Shown here one piece after another: positions 43,701 through 55,951 of a stretch of DNA of 64,000 nucleotides. Numbering within the stretch: position 1 is the stretch's first letter; each line of letters starts with the position of its first letter. Source of the stretch: Cytidiella melzeri (taxonomy: Eukaryota > Basidiomycota > Agaricomycetes > Polyporales > Irpicaceae); NCBI GenBank assembly GCA_022592445.1, contig JABYQR010000060.1, positions 62,001 to 126,000 on the forward strand. The letters run 5' to 3'. The position numbers and the translations under genes are program-made. The notes below the pieces were generated by a model. That model saw nothing but the letters and a program-made list of their open reading frames with translations, was not told where the DNA came from and did not search any database.

Positions 43701-46100
43701 TTAGTTGCTGTCGTCCTCATCCACCCAATTGTCCAAGTCCTGCAGCGCGTTCTCCTTTGCAACGTCCGAAAGTCCCAGAGGCTTGTCTTGTTTGCGCTCG
43801 ATGCCCCCGAGGCGGCTGAAAGGTATTGTGAGTTGTGAGACATGCATGTGTTGCAAACGACGATAAGCGGAACTCACAGGATTTTCTTGAACAGGCTATG
43901 GCGAATCTTTGTGGTGATGACGGGGCGTAGCTTGGCCCAGTCTTCGAGCTGGCCAAGGTGCTCTTTGACCACCTGACCGTAGGTGGTCTCACGGAACTCG
44001 GGGCCTTTTTGCTCCAGTCGCCCCGTTGCCCAGCGCATCAAACCAAAACGGACCTGTGTGTCTTATGTTATCAGCGACAACAGAAGGTTTGAATGATTCT
44101 TACATACCATGGCGAGCAACAGCGCGATTGTTGGAAGTGGGAGTGGATCAAATAACGCGCTGAATTCGGCGCCAGGAGATGTGTCTCCGCGAAAGACCAG
44201 TTCTTGCAATGCGTGTCAAATGATCGATACCTGTGCCAGCCCTCGAGGGGGATCGAGTGTGAATTCCTAAATGTGATGAGCTTATGTACAAAACCTCGTA
44301 GCATTGAACGTACCTCGTAACAATACCGATTAGCATCCTGAGCCTGTCCGATTGGCTGCAGTAGCCACGCCACCCGCTCTGCATTGGCTTTGGCGGTAGC
44401 GTCCTTCGATGTGTCAGTTTTGAGTCCGTATGTCTCCACTATCTTGCCGCAAATCTTGTCCCTGAGATGACCGCGAAAGCTTGAAGCACGACCGATAATC
44501 TGTTGGGGATCAGCAAGAGCTAACGAGAACTCATGAATACATACCACCGAATAGATACCCCTGACTGCCTCGTCGTCAGGGGAATAGCTGCGCTCGACCT
44601 CTTCGCAGCTAATCTGGAACACACTTCTTGCCCAAGTGTGCTGCGTGTCGTGATCTGGAAATGCAGATTCAGTCAATACTTTCAGCTGGTAACGTACGAT
44701 AGCCCGCGATATGATTGTCGCGGTGATGCCGGTGTAATTGCTCTCTTTTGGTCTACCGTTGGTCGGCGCGGAGCCACCTTTGTACTCGACAGAGCTGTAG
44801 GCTTGGGGCGCTACATCAGACGCAGTACGTGGCTGCTTACGCTGCCTTCCTGCGTGTTCGTTTGGAGAAGGCCTCACGTGGTGACGGCCACTGGCACCTG
44901 TTGACACTGAAGGCTGCGCTGGTGGTCGTCTTCTCACCTCCTGGGCAGCAACAACCACAGCGCTGTCCACTCGATCCAAAGGTGACCCTGACCGGACTGA
45001 AGATGGAGCTCTTGAGGTAAGTGGAGATGATGCTGGTAAGGACACTTGACCGGAAGACTCGGAGTAGTGTGAGCGACGACGAGAGGGCGACTGAGAATGG
45101 CCATGAGAACTTGAGCGCAGCGGCGAGCGACCACGCGAGCCTGAGTGCAGCAGCAAGTGACTGCGAGAGCGCGACAATGAGCGCTGACGAGAGGGTGGTG
45201 CACGAGAGCGCGACAGTGAGCGCTGACGAGAGGATGGTGCACGAGAGTGTGACTGTGAGCGGTGTCGAGAGGGTGGTGCACGAGAGTGTGACAGTGAGCG
45301 GTGTCGAGAGGATGGTGCACGAGAGCGCGACTGTGAGCGCTGTCGAGAGGGTGGTGCACGAGAGGGTGACAGTGAGCGGTGTCGAGAGGATGGTGCACGA
45401 GAGCGCAACTGTGAGCGCTGACGAGAGGGTGGTGGCGAGAGCGACTCTGAGCGATTGTGGAGAAACAAAGGTGGTGTTGGTTTGGGATCGTTGACACGAC
45501 GTTTCAGCTGCTTGAGTGGTTGGACCACGCTAATAACGCCTTTCGACTGGAACTAGAGATCATGTAGTGAGTACTGTATCAACGGTGGTGGTGTCGCATC
45601 TGTACCTGGGACTCGTAGCCAATAATGTCGTTGTCTTCGTCTTCAGGTGGCCAGTCATCATCGCCACTGCCACAATTGAGCCCGTTGCTGTTCTCGCCAT
45701 CTTCGTCGTCGCCTGCAGCGTTATCTGGCTGCTTGGTTGTTGATGTCGCTGCTCGTTGTTGCTTTCCTGCAGGTGAATCAACGAGAGGTAAGGAAATTGT
45801 AGGTAATTATGATGTTCTCACCTCGCGTTTGTGCTCGCTGCAATGTCTTGTTCTCATTCTCGAGCTTCTTGAGTCGCTTGAGGAGCTCGCTGTGGTCTGC
45901 AAGTGTTCATAGTCAGCGAAGAGTTGCCCGTAGTGAGTCAGAGGGTCACCTATGTCAGCCTGCTTCTTGGATTTCTTGCGCTCTCTTCGAGAAGCAGAGC
46001 GCACCGGATTTGCTGGCTGTGGTTGCTGGGGAGTCTGTCCTGTGCCGGAGTCTGAGTCTGAGCCTGCTTTTTGTGCAGCAGCTTTTCGCTTTGCGGGCAT
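43701..46100 (-). CDS. Accessory protein of the Plavaka element: DUF6532-like with RS repeats
   Basis: The start at 46100 is MPAKRKAAAQKAGSDSDSG, and several exons lead to a stop at 43701 (NWVDEDDSN). After a basic N-terminus comes a coiled segment (LLKRLKKLENENKTLQRA) and an Arg/Ser-rich tandem repeat (unit about 13 residues, APPSRQRSQSRSR-like). A C-terminal globular domain follows (ISRAIVRYQLKVLTESAFPD, GRASSFRGHLRDKICGKIV, and TTYGQVVKEHLGQLEDW near the end). I recall this C-terminal pattern from the DUF6532 family, abundant in mushrooms. Function unknown. Divergent transcription with the transposase from inside the element argues that it belongs to the transposon. Confidence 0.68.
45160..45440 (-). 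repeat. 39-bp tandem repeat encoding an RS-like tract
   Basis: About seven degenerate copies of a 39-bp unit on the minus strand, each coding for a 13-residue block rich in Arg-Ser. Copies alternate between two sub-variants (APPSRQRS and APSSRHRS). Confidence 0.82.
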
Positions 46101-46261
46101 TGCTAGGAGAAGAACGACACCAGGAAGAGCTTGACGTGGCAGTAGAGAGACACAGAGATGACGCGCATGAAGCAAACACGTACCCGGTAAAAAAAGCTCG
46201 AATCCCCACGGATCACCCCAAACGACTGTACCGCCAGGTCACAACTCACTTCTTGGTCTTC
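46101..46261. promoter_or_regulatory. Putative bidirectional promoter of the Plavaka element
   Basis: 161 bp separate the divergent start codons of the DUF6532-like gene and the transposase. No core motif was recognised with confidence; the assignment rests on layout. Confidence 0.5.
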
Positions 46262-49200
46262 ATGTCTTCGACCAGCTTCCACAGATGCTCTTATTGCGGG
46301 TGTACGAAACCCACCGTTCAAGGAATCCGAGCGCACATGAAGCTCAGTAGCTCATGCCGAGATGCGTGGGAAGCAAAGCTAAACAGAAAACGATCGCTGT
46401 CAGTCTCGACCAATGATGATGAGGACTCTTTGCAACGTACCAGCCGTCGTCGTGAAGACACTGCACCCCACTCACCCAATGACCCCAACGACTCTAATAC
46501 AGCGACAGAGCAGGCTTTTGAACCCCGTGCAGAGCAGGACCAAGCCGAGGAGGTTGTGGAGGAGGTATATGAGGCGGGGGGAATCCCAGTGAACCCGTTT
46601 ATAGATGACCTTGACACGAGAAACGCAGGGGCAAAGCTGGGTCGAGGAGATAATCTATTCGCGAAGATAAACAAAGAGCGAATGAGTGAGGGGTCAAATG
46701 AAAACACACCGTGGGCCCCGTTCATCAATGGGGAAGAATGGGGATTGGCGCAGTGGCTGATGAGTAGTGGGTTGAGTCAATCCGAGATTGACAAGTATCT
46801 GAAGCTCGACATGGTGAGTCCTGCGTAAGACTTTGCTACAAGATTATTGAAAGGGACGTACAGGCACAAAATCGACCAGAGCTCTCGTTCAAAGATAAGC
46901 GAACGTTCCTGAACAAGATTGATAGCCTCCCTCGCGGTCCTCGATGGCAGTGCGAGATTTTTGAAGCAACAGGAGACGAATGTGATGAAGAAGGGAAGGA
47001 ACGTGTGGAAGTGTTTGAGCTATGGAAACGGGACCCCGTTGAGTGTATCCGCGAGCTCTTGTCCAACCCGTCGTTTGCATGCCATATGAAATACGCACCT
47101 GAGCGCCGTTACGAGGACGAGTGGATGAAGAAGCCAATACTGAGTGAGATGTGGAGTGGGACGTGGTGGGAGAGCGTTCAGGTACGTCGCGGCACAAGTC
47201 CAGAATCAGAATACTCACGGTCATATAGAATCTGCTACCGCCAGGGGCAACAGTGGTCCCCGTGATCCTCGCATCTGATAAGACTCAATTATCAAACTTC
47301 AGCGGCGATAAATCCGCGTGGCCGGTGTACCTCACCATTGGGAATATTGAGAAGGCCGTTCGCCGATCGCCCTCGTATCATGCGACGGTCTTGCTAGGAT
47401 ATCTTCCGGTGTCGAAGATGGAATGTTTCTCGAAAAGCAAACGATCGTCAGCTACGTACCAACTTTTCCATGATTGCATGCGCTCCCTGTTAGCCCCGCT
47501 TATCAAGGCGGGGAAAGACGGTGTTGAGATGGTGTGCGCTGATGGCTTCCTTCGCAAAGTGTACCCGATACTAGCGGCGTACATTGCGGACCATCCCGAG
47601 CAATGTCTTGTTGCTTGCTGCCGGCAAAACCATTGCCCTCGGTGCCTTGTGAAACCTGAAAGACGAGGTCAGCCAGTCGAATCGCCACTACGGAATCCAG
47701 CAGAAACGGCTTCAATGATCCGCGAAACCCTCCGGTCTGGTGGACAAAAACCGCGGGGTTTTGAAGAAGCCGGCCTGCAGGCGATCGACCCATTCTGGAA
47801 AAATCTTCCGTATTGCAATATATTCGCCTGCATGACACCTGATCTCCTGCATCAGCTTCATAAAGGCATGTTCAAGGATCATACCGTCAAGTGGGCGACA
47901 GCGTGTGTTGATGGGAAGGAAGACGAAGTGGACAGGCGATTCCGCACAATGCCAACCCATCCCGATCTCCGCCATTTCCATAAGGGCATCTCGTTGGTCT
48001 CGCAGTGGACGGGTAATGAATACAAGCATATGGAGAAGGTATTCCTCGGCGTAGTTGCGGGAAGTGCCGACGCAGATGTGGTCAAGGCGGTGCGAGCCGT
48101 TTTGGACTTCATCAGTTACGCTCACTTCGAAACACATACCAACGATTCCCTCTCAGGTTTGAACGACGCCTGGACGCGCTTTCACTCATACAAGCAGGTC
48201 TTCGTGCGGCTAGGAGTACGAAAAGACTTCAACGGTATTCCAAAGCTCCATTCCATGACTCACTATCTTGAGTCCATCCGTCTTCTAGGGACCGCAGATG
48301 GATACAACTCCGAAGGGCCTGAACGGCTCCACATCGACTTCGCCAAAGTTGGTTATCGTGCAAGCAATCGCAAGCAGTACATCCACCAGATGACTGTATG
48401 GCTCGATCGACAGGACGCTGTACGCCGGTTCGAAGCCTATCTCCGCTGGTTGAAACACGGCCGCGTTTCACAATTTCTTCGGACAGGAGAGGAGGAGGAT
48501 GGTAATCATGATGAGGACAATGGCGAGAACATTCGCGCTGACCAGCCGGCGTTGGGAGCAGATGCCAGTGAAGGCATCTATACTATCGCGCGGAAGCCTA
48601 CATTCCCCAACACGTCAGTCAGGACGATAGTTGCCGAGTTCTGCGCACCGGATTTCGCTCAATGCCTGGAGGACTTTGTGACCAAGACACAGGGTGTTCC
48701 GAGTCATTCCTCGCAAGCACCAACAGTAAGTTCGGCTTCGTCGTTACACGCAGCAAAACACTCACACATCACAGACAACCCCACAGTCTCTGTCTTTCCT
48801 TCGCTCCATCAACAGCTACACTACATTCGCGGTTTATAAACAGTTCAAGAAGGCCTTGCCTCGAATGAGCCAAGTCTCGAAGAAACTCACCTCAGATTCA
48901 ATACGCGCGTTTCCCGCTCGACTCGGAGCGACAGCAAGCACACTGCCTCGTCGTCTTTGTGCTCAGGCCGCACAATTCTCCACGGTGCTAGCCTTCAATG
49001 GCGCATATGGCGGTACCCGTCCTGATGATGGTACCAACGCCGGTTTGTATAATCCTATCGATGGTGAGTGGCTTCAATGTGTTCATGAATGTCGGGAACT
49101 CTCTAACGTATAGCAGGTCTGACCGTCGCACAAGTTCGAGTCATTTTTCGCCTTCCGGAAACTGTCAGCTATCTCAGCAAACATCCGCTTGCGTACGTCG

Positions 49201-49496
49201 AGTGGTTCACGCCGTTCCAACCGTACGACGATATCACCGGCATGTTTTCTGTTGCACCATCACAAAGAAATCGTCGTCGTCGCGCGTCGATCATCCCCAT
49301 CACCGCTATCGTACGTTCTTGTCATCTTATACCTGTGTGGGGTCGTGCTGCCAACATTCACTGGACCTCGGAGAATGTACTGGAGCGGTGTACTCGTTTC
49401 TATGTCAATACTTACCTGCGACACACGGACTTTGTTTTATTTCGATTTCTTGTAGATAGATGGCGAAAAACTCGCAACACTTCATCAATTCTCTAA
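46262..49496 (+). CDS. Plavaka transposase
   Basis: Exons 46262-46813, 46864-47181, 47229-48725, 48775-49063 and 49117-49496 total 3,036 nt in phase, giving 1,011 residues. The N-terminal C2H2-like finger is FHRCSYCGCTKPTVQGIRAH. Conserved blocks follow: WGLAQWLMSSGLSQSEID, VFELWKRDPVECIRELL, ILASDKTQLSNFSGDKSAW, YLTIGNIEKAVRRSPS, CADGFLRKVYPILAAYIADH, CFTP-like CMTPDLLHQLHKGMFKDH, FHKGISLVSQWTGNEYKHM, PKLHSMTHYLESIR and PERLHIDFAKVGYRASN. The C-terminus includes HPLAYVEWFTPFQPYDD. This is the DDE-type enzyme of Plavaka elements, distant relatives of CACTA. No stop or frameshift was seen, so it is probably intact. Confidence 0.92.
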
Positions 49497-49551
49497 TAAA
49501 TCATTCTTTGCATTTTCATGTTATTTACGCAACTATGGGGCCCTACAGGTA

Positions 49552-49642
49552 GCTACAGAGAACAATGCCAAGCTACGTAGAGCTACAGAGAACAATGCCA
49601 AGCTACGTAGAGCTACCGCGCCAGATCAATGTCAACTGGCGC
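49552..49642 (+). repeat. Subterminal repeats and hairpin at the right Plavaka end
   Basis: Two 30-bp direct copies of a unit containing AGAACAATGCCAAGCTACGT, followed by an inverted repeat GCGCCAG (49618-49624) ... CTGGCGC (49636-49642). Repeated CTACG motifs at DNA-transposon ends often serve as transposase binding sites. Confidence 0.75.
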
Positions 49643-49849
49643 TCCGTAGTACCGGACTTACTACGTGGTTATTCCCTGTTTCCTGATGTCCTGCCTGTAC
49701 CGCGCGTACACGAGCTGCTTGACCTCCTCGAGGGAGGTGTGGTTGGAGAGAACGAGGTCTGTGAGGGAGGCTACTCCATCTGATAGTGTTTCGCTGTATG
49801 TCTTTTGGGGTTGGGATGCCGATGGGTTAGGGAGAGGTGAGCTCGCCAT

Positions 49850-50402
49850 CCAAGGTTGGAATGAGATTGGGAAGAGAGATAGCGAGAGAGAGAGAGAGAA
49901 ACAATGGTGCCATGCACGAAGAAGGGGATGATATGCGCGCTTGAGCTTATTGTGTGATTTTATGCATGGCAGGTGTCGTGCTAGCTATAGGTTAGTGGCG
50001 GTTACTGTACCCAGCATTCATTTCTTATGAAGGCAATCGATATCTGCCATGTGTAAAAGAGTTCAGCCTGACTCGTTCACGAGTAGACACAAAAAAGGGT
50101 ATGAGACGCTGAGACACCTCATTGTTCGTTCCATTCCTGAGCTCGAGCACGAGAACTTGGAATGCAGAGTCAGCACAGCCACCTGTTTCGGTCTATGCGG
50201 GTGCACAGTCAGCCTGAGAGCTCCCGACGTCCGAGGAAAAAACACCGAGTGAACGTGGTTGAAACAGAGGCTGTGTTGTTGCGGGGTACTTCTTAGTACG
50301 AGATGTGTGTGTGTGTGTCGGGGGAAATTTCATTCTATTGAAGATCAGAGCAGCAGCGCTTTGGACGCCCCACAACCCTACCGGACCTATCAGATTTCAT
50401 TC
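49850..50402. other. Intergenic region with a GA microsatellite
   Basis: Upstream region of the split coiled-coil gene, with (GA)n at about 49887-49902. Short ORFs have no motif. Confidence 0.5.
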
Positions 50403-51502
50403 TCAATCTACATCTTCACCTTCAACAACGCTCTCCCCATCTTCTGAAAACTTGACGTCCTTCTGATGCCCACTCGACTTGCCGATATATTTCGTGTGAT
50501 CTGCCGAAACAAGAGATTGGATGGTCAGCATGGGGGGATTCTTGTCCTCGTTTTCGTGGGGTTTCAATTTTTTAAAGGAACCCCCGCTAGAAGCCTTGGA
50601 ATAACAAAGAGAGGGAAGGGACAGGTTTGGGGTAGCAAACAAAGGTTAACGTACGTCCGTAAGCTGCCAACTGTCCTGCGGCGTTGTAGAAATCGACGCG
50701 GGTGTACGCGAGCGATCTCCCTGATAACCCATGAGTCACATGTCAGCATTCGGCAAACCACAAGAATATAGAGAGAAAACAAAGAACTAAAGATGCGACA
50801 CTCGCCGATGCCAGTCACGGTGGCCTTGGCCGTGAGAACGTCGCCCGCCTTTCCGCCAGGTTTGACAAACGACGCGCCAATGTCGACGGACACGCCGGTC
50901 ATGAATTGGCCTTTGGTGGCGACTGCGAGAGAGCCCAACGTGTCCGTGAGAGTCAAGATGAGGCCACCGTGCACCGTCTGCAAGAAGAAGAAAACAAATA
51001 CCAGTCAGTTCGTTTGGAGAACGGAGGACAGATGTGGAGTTTTGCTTTTTCTTACTCCGACGCGGTTCACTGTGTGAGATGGCGGCGGCAATGAGGGAGT
51101 TATTTTTTTTCTGGCCAGAGCGTGCGGGTAATTTGGCTTACGGTTGTATGGTTCGATCTTTAGTGACGCTTCGAGCGTCCCAGGTGTTGCGCTGAGGATT
51201 TTGAGCTACCACCAGTCAAAACAACAACAGCAACAACAACGCTGTGAGCTGGTTTAGTTTTTGGGCATTGCACTGTAACATACTCACGTTAGGAATGCAT
51301 TGTTGGTCGTGACCTGGCGCAAGACCATTACAAAATCGCGCGTGTAATCAGCGCACTACTTGTGATCCTTCAGGAAAGGACTTTGATCTCACCTTTGTTA
51401 TCGACGAACGACTTCCAGACCTGTGCATTAATGCAGTGAGCATGCCCTGTGGGATCAACTGTTGTTACTGACCCTCCTCGTAAAACGCATACAGGCAGCC
51501 AT
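50403..51502 (-). CDS. Hotdog-fold acyl-CoA thioesterase (ACOT13/THEM2-like)
   Basis: Core segments on successive exons: VLRQVTTNNAFL, LKILSATPGTLEASLKIEPYN, TVHGGLILTLTDTLGSLAVAT, VSVDIGASFVKPGGKAGDV, RVDFYNAAGQLAAYG and HTKYIGKSSG. The HGG motif with a downstream Asp (LTLTDTLG) is the active-site signature of 4HBT thioesterases, which hydrolyse acyl-CoA, often at mitochondria. The C-terminus is acidic and ends with a stop at 50403. The 5' exons are uncertain: VWKSFVDNK at 51420 fits the family N-terminus and an ATG at 51502 can join it, but I could not make the following intron phase work. Confidence 0.75.
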
Positions 51503-51847
51503 GAATGACGGCAAGTTGGAAAGTTAGAAAGAGTCTGCGCCGCAACTAGTACACGTTGTGCGAGTTGGAACCACTCAACCAAAGCGCATCAGAATGATGC
51601 GAGATCAGTTATAGCTATCCCACGTGGAGATTGTGTAGTGACTTAATCGGGTAACCGCCGTCGTTTGCGGCGGCTGAGCGGTTGGTTTTGCAATACGTAC
51701 TCAAGCAGGTCGAAGAAACCTTCAGTCGTGTGTGTGGAATTTCATGGTTTGATTCGTACATTGCAAAATCTTTTTAAATCATCTTCCTCAAAACTTCCAA
51801 CTCTCTCTCTCTCTCATATAAGCGCAGCGAATAGCATATATAGCTTA
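51503..51847. other. Gap between the thioesterase and THI4 genes
   Basis: About 345 bp, containing the thioesterase promoter and the THI4 3' end, with a short CT microsatellite near 51802-51816. No gene seen. Confidence 0.5.
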
Positions 51848-53076
<1,229 letters not shown>

Positions 53077-54332
53077 GGTGCGATGTGCGTGGATGTAAAA
53101 TGAACGTCCGAGAACGATGTTTGCCTTTGAGGACGTCTCCTTTTATATGATCTGATAGTACTTAGCGTTGGACCCCATACGTCGACATCGATCGTCAAGA
53201 TTATCTGGGCACGGAGAGAGTCTACGCCGTGCAGAGGTAGTGCCGTGTGAACGGCAGCATAAGCTCTGAACCAACGCTCTGAACGTGTGTGCGTACTTGA
53301 CTCATGACTGGTGTAGCGGCTCAAGGATCACGACATGCTCGTGAAGGTGGAACATGTAGTACTGCAGTGGGCACAGATGCAGGGACAGCTCGAGCACGAA
53401 GGCCCCGTTTTTTTCCTATCATTGGGAAAATCAGTAACTGGATCTGACTTTGTAGGTTGAGCTGCGTGAGGTGGAGACCTCACATTCTAGCCCTTGAAGC
53501 TTGAAAGACGCATTCACCGGACGGTCCGTTCGGATCTAGCTCAGGGATAGATGTGTGGTGTTGATCAAGAAATCTCATTCGTTGAGCAAACGAACGACTC
53601 ACAGCCTGAGGTCAGCCAGTGTACCGCTGTATCAACAGCCAAATGACTTGACGGACAAGCATTCGCACACGCCTGTTCTTCGCGTTTGAGATCGCCATAA
53701 AGGAGGACCACCTAGTCCGCCTTCTATTTACACCGCCTACATGAAGTAACAGTGGTCGTGGACGGATGGGCACAGCTTGAACGCTCCCAGGGGCTCGGAC
53801 TCGCCTATAAACAACCATTTTAATATCGAGCAAAGGCACACGATACACGTTGTGTAGACAGACACAGCGCCAGTGTCAGGACCTTAAATGAACACGTACT
53901 ATGAAGCTGAATTCAGGTGTTGAGCTCGCGGGCTGGTCGCTGGCTTTTACAGTAGAGATGTCAAGACTGCCCGGACAATATACATAACTCACGGCGCTAT
54001 TTGATAGCCGAGCAGATTGTCGTGTCAAGTCCGACGAGCCAGGGTATCATCGCAGTGGTTGATCGCAGTGAACAACATTTCAGAGACAAAAAACACTCGC
54101 GCTGGCCACCGTCATGATCGGACGCTCCCCGTGCAAGCTCGCCGTGAGCCTATTACAAAAGCAAACCTGCTCAACCTCAGAGGGAGAAAACCCAGGCATC
54201 TACTCGTGATACCCCTCGCAACACACCATCGGTACGTCTCGTTCATTTCGTTACCCGGGGTGCGGCGAATGCTCTTGACTGATTCACTCGCACACTTCTT
54301 CCTCTCACTGGCAGCGACACCCTGGAACGACC
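53077..54332. other. Divergent intergenic region between THI4 and chorismate mutase
   Basis: 1.26 kb. A TTTTATATGA stretch near 53142 could be part of the THI4 promoter read from the other strand. Short ORFs (53612-53848, 54017 onward) lack motifs. Confidence 0.45.
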
Positions 54333-55510
54333 ATGTCGAACAAGCTACTCAACTTTACCCTTCATCGCAACCCCCTCGACCTAGACGTCATTCGAGGCAT
54401 CCTCACCCGTCTAGAAGACACCATTATCTTCGCCTTGATAGAGCGCGCACAGTTCGCACACAACCCCAAGGCATACGAGCGCGGTGCGTTCGAAGAGTTG
54501 AAGCAGATTGGGTTCGACAAGAGCTGGCTAGAGTGGTTTCTGAAAGAAACAGAGTCGTTCCAAGGTGCGTACAGTTCTGGCCCCGTGGTAGTTGTCTGAT
54601 TGCATGGCTCCTTATCACACAGCGAAAGCCAGACGATTCACAAGGTTCGTACACAACCCCCACGCTTGATACCTGTAAAGTTTCAGCAGCACTCATTGGA
54701 ACTTGAAGCCCGGACGAATACCCGTTTACACAAATAACAGAGCTCCCAGCACCTGTCCTCAAATCCGTTCCCTATCCCTCCGTCCTGCACCCCAACAATG
54801 TCAACGTCAACCCGTCCATATACTCCTTCTACGTCCGACACATCGTCCCGCGCATCACCCGCCAGGCGACTCTCACGCTCTCTGCGATGAAACGCGCGAA
54901 CGGCATCAAAGGCGACGACGAGTACGAGGATGACGGCAACTACGGAAGTGCGGCGACCATCGACGTCGAGGTTCTCCAGGCCATCAGCAAACGGGTTCAC
55001 TACGGTAACGTTGTTTTTTGGTCCCTCTGCACACACACACACACTAATTTCACTCAAAACTTGGGAAAATACGTGTGCAGGAAAGTTTGTGTCAGAATCA
55101 AAGTTTGTAGATAACCCGGCGGCGTTCGTCCCTCACATCCTCAACCCGAACCGAGAAGCCTTGGAGGGTCTGATCACGAAGCCTGAAGTCGAGCGTAAAC
55201 TCCTTCAGAGACTGCGCAAGAAAGCCTTGGTCTACGCCCAGGATTTCGCCCCAGACGGCGAGCCGCAAGGCGACGCAGCAAAGATAGACGTCGACGGCGT
55301 CGTCGACCTGTACGAAAGTTACATCATCCCGTTGACCAAAGAGGTTGAGGTTCGTCGGCGTGTTTGCAAATGTTTCTCAGCCATGACAGTGATTGACATT
55401 GTCACGTACAACAGGTTGATTACCTTTTAGCGCGACTCGATGGGCTGTCACAGGCGCAGATCGACGACTTGGCAAACGGCAAGTTGACCAGCGGGGTGGG
55501 TACGAAATGA
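54333..55510 (+). CDS. ARO7: Chorismate mutase (AroQ, eukaryotic type)
   Basis: The start is [22 protein letters not shown]. Exons give the helical AroQ fold: [85 protein letters not shown] and the terminal [21 protein letters not shown]. The TKEVEV block contains the catalytic Glu equivalent to yeast Glu246, and GKFVSESKF matches the conserved active-site helix. It converts chorismate to prephenate, the branch to phenylalanine and tyrosine; fungal enzymes are dimeric and allosterically regulated. Confidence 0.93.
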
Positions 55511-55951
55511 AGCGACTTGAATTGCAAGTGGAGGTAGGTAGACAAAGGAGACCAGCTGATGCACGGCAGACCCGCAGCTGACGACAGGGTGTGAAAGCAT
55601 GTACAGCGGTAAATGGAGTTATCAACGTGTGGGTAGCAAGCGAGGATGGCGACCAGTCGACGGTGAGATAGAGTGTGATCCGCGATAGCGCGTAGTGAAA
55701 TCAAGAGAGTGTGAAAGGGATCAGGCACAAAGCGGTGCGGCCCATAAACTAACAAATAAGTGAAAGCAGAGAATTATACAAGAAGCGAGGGTAGAGATAA
55801 GTTTGCGCACCCGGGGTCATATTCCTAAAATTCCAATCCACGAAAGCACGAAGAAACAGAAAACAAAAGACAAAACAGAAAAAAAAAAGCCGGGCAACTC
55901 AGATAAGCATCTCTGCAACCAAACAACCAACCGTCAGCAGAACATCCGCGT

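Larger units (their letters stand above)
43378..49659 (+). mobile_element. Plavaka-type DNA transposon with two divergent genes (ends approximate)
   Basis: The element contains a complete Plavaka transposase on the plus strand and a DUF6532-like gene on the minus strand, separated by a 161-bp divergent promoter. Both ends are crowded with CTACG/CGTAG-type subterminal motifs. I propose ends at the inverted AAGTCCG (43378) and CGGACTT (49659) flanked by AC on both sides, which would be a 2-bp duplication of the kind used by CMC-type elements. A 2-bp match is weak, so the borders may be off by tens of bases. Presence of the element itself is certain from the transposase. Confidence 0.75.
36839..49849 (-). 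pseudogene. Small coiled-coil protein gene split by a LINE and a Plavaka insertion
   Basis: The first exon starts at 49849 (MASSPLPNPSASQPQ) and runs through SLTDLVLSNHTSLEEV, LVYARYRQDIRKQ. A middle exon lies left of the Plavaka element (MEDERHAQAACDTRRQ at about 43355-43323). It continues in frame across the LINE target duplication into RDTLDRLTERLVRRHEEQL (37253-37183). Two more exons follow (37064-36981 with DRMRRLLEEVKARGEEREE; 36918-36839 ending with a stop). Heptad-like charged helices suggest a coiled coil of roughly 150 residues; function unknown. Both insertions fall in the 5' half, and I could not reconstruct the sequence at the Plavaka junction. A non-functional allele is the likely state. 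Confidence 0.75.

Noticed and set aside
45160..45440. Regular repeats that could suggest a CRISPR array
   Set aside because: No unique spacers; the units are contiguous tandem coding repeats in a eukaryotic genome.
44934..45494. Ser/His-rich and Glu/Val-rich ORFs on both strands over the 39-bp repeat
   Set aside because: A 39-bp repeat is a multiple of three, so all six frames stay open; only the RS-encoding frame continues into a conserved domain.
53077..53330. Possible TPP riboswitch upstream of THI4
   Set aside because: I looked for the CTGAGA and ACC...GAACCTGATC-type core on the coding strand and did not find it.
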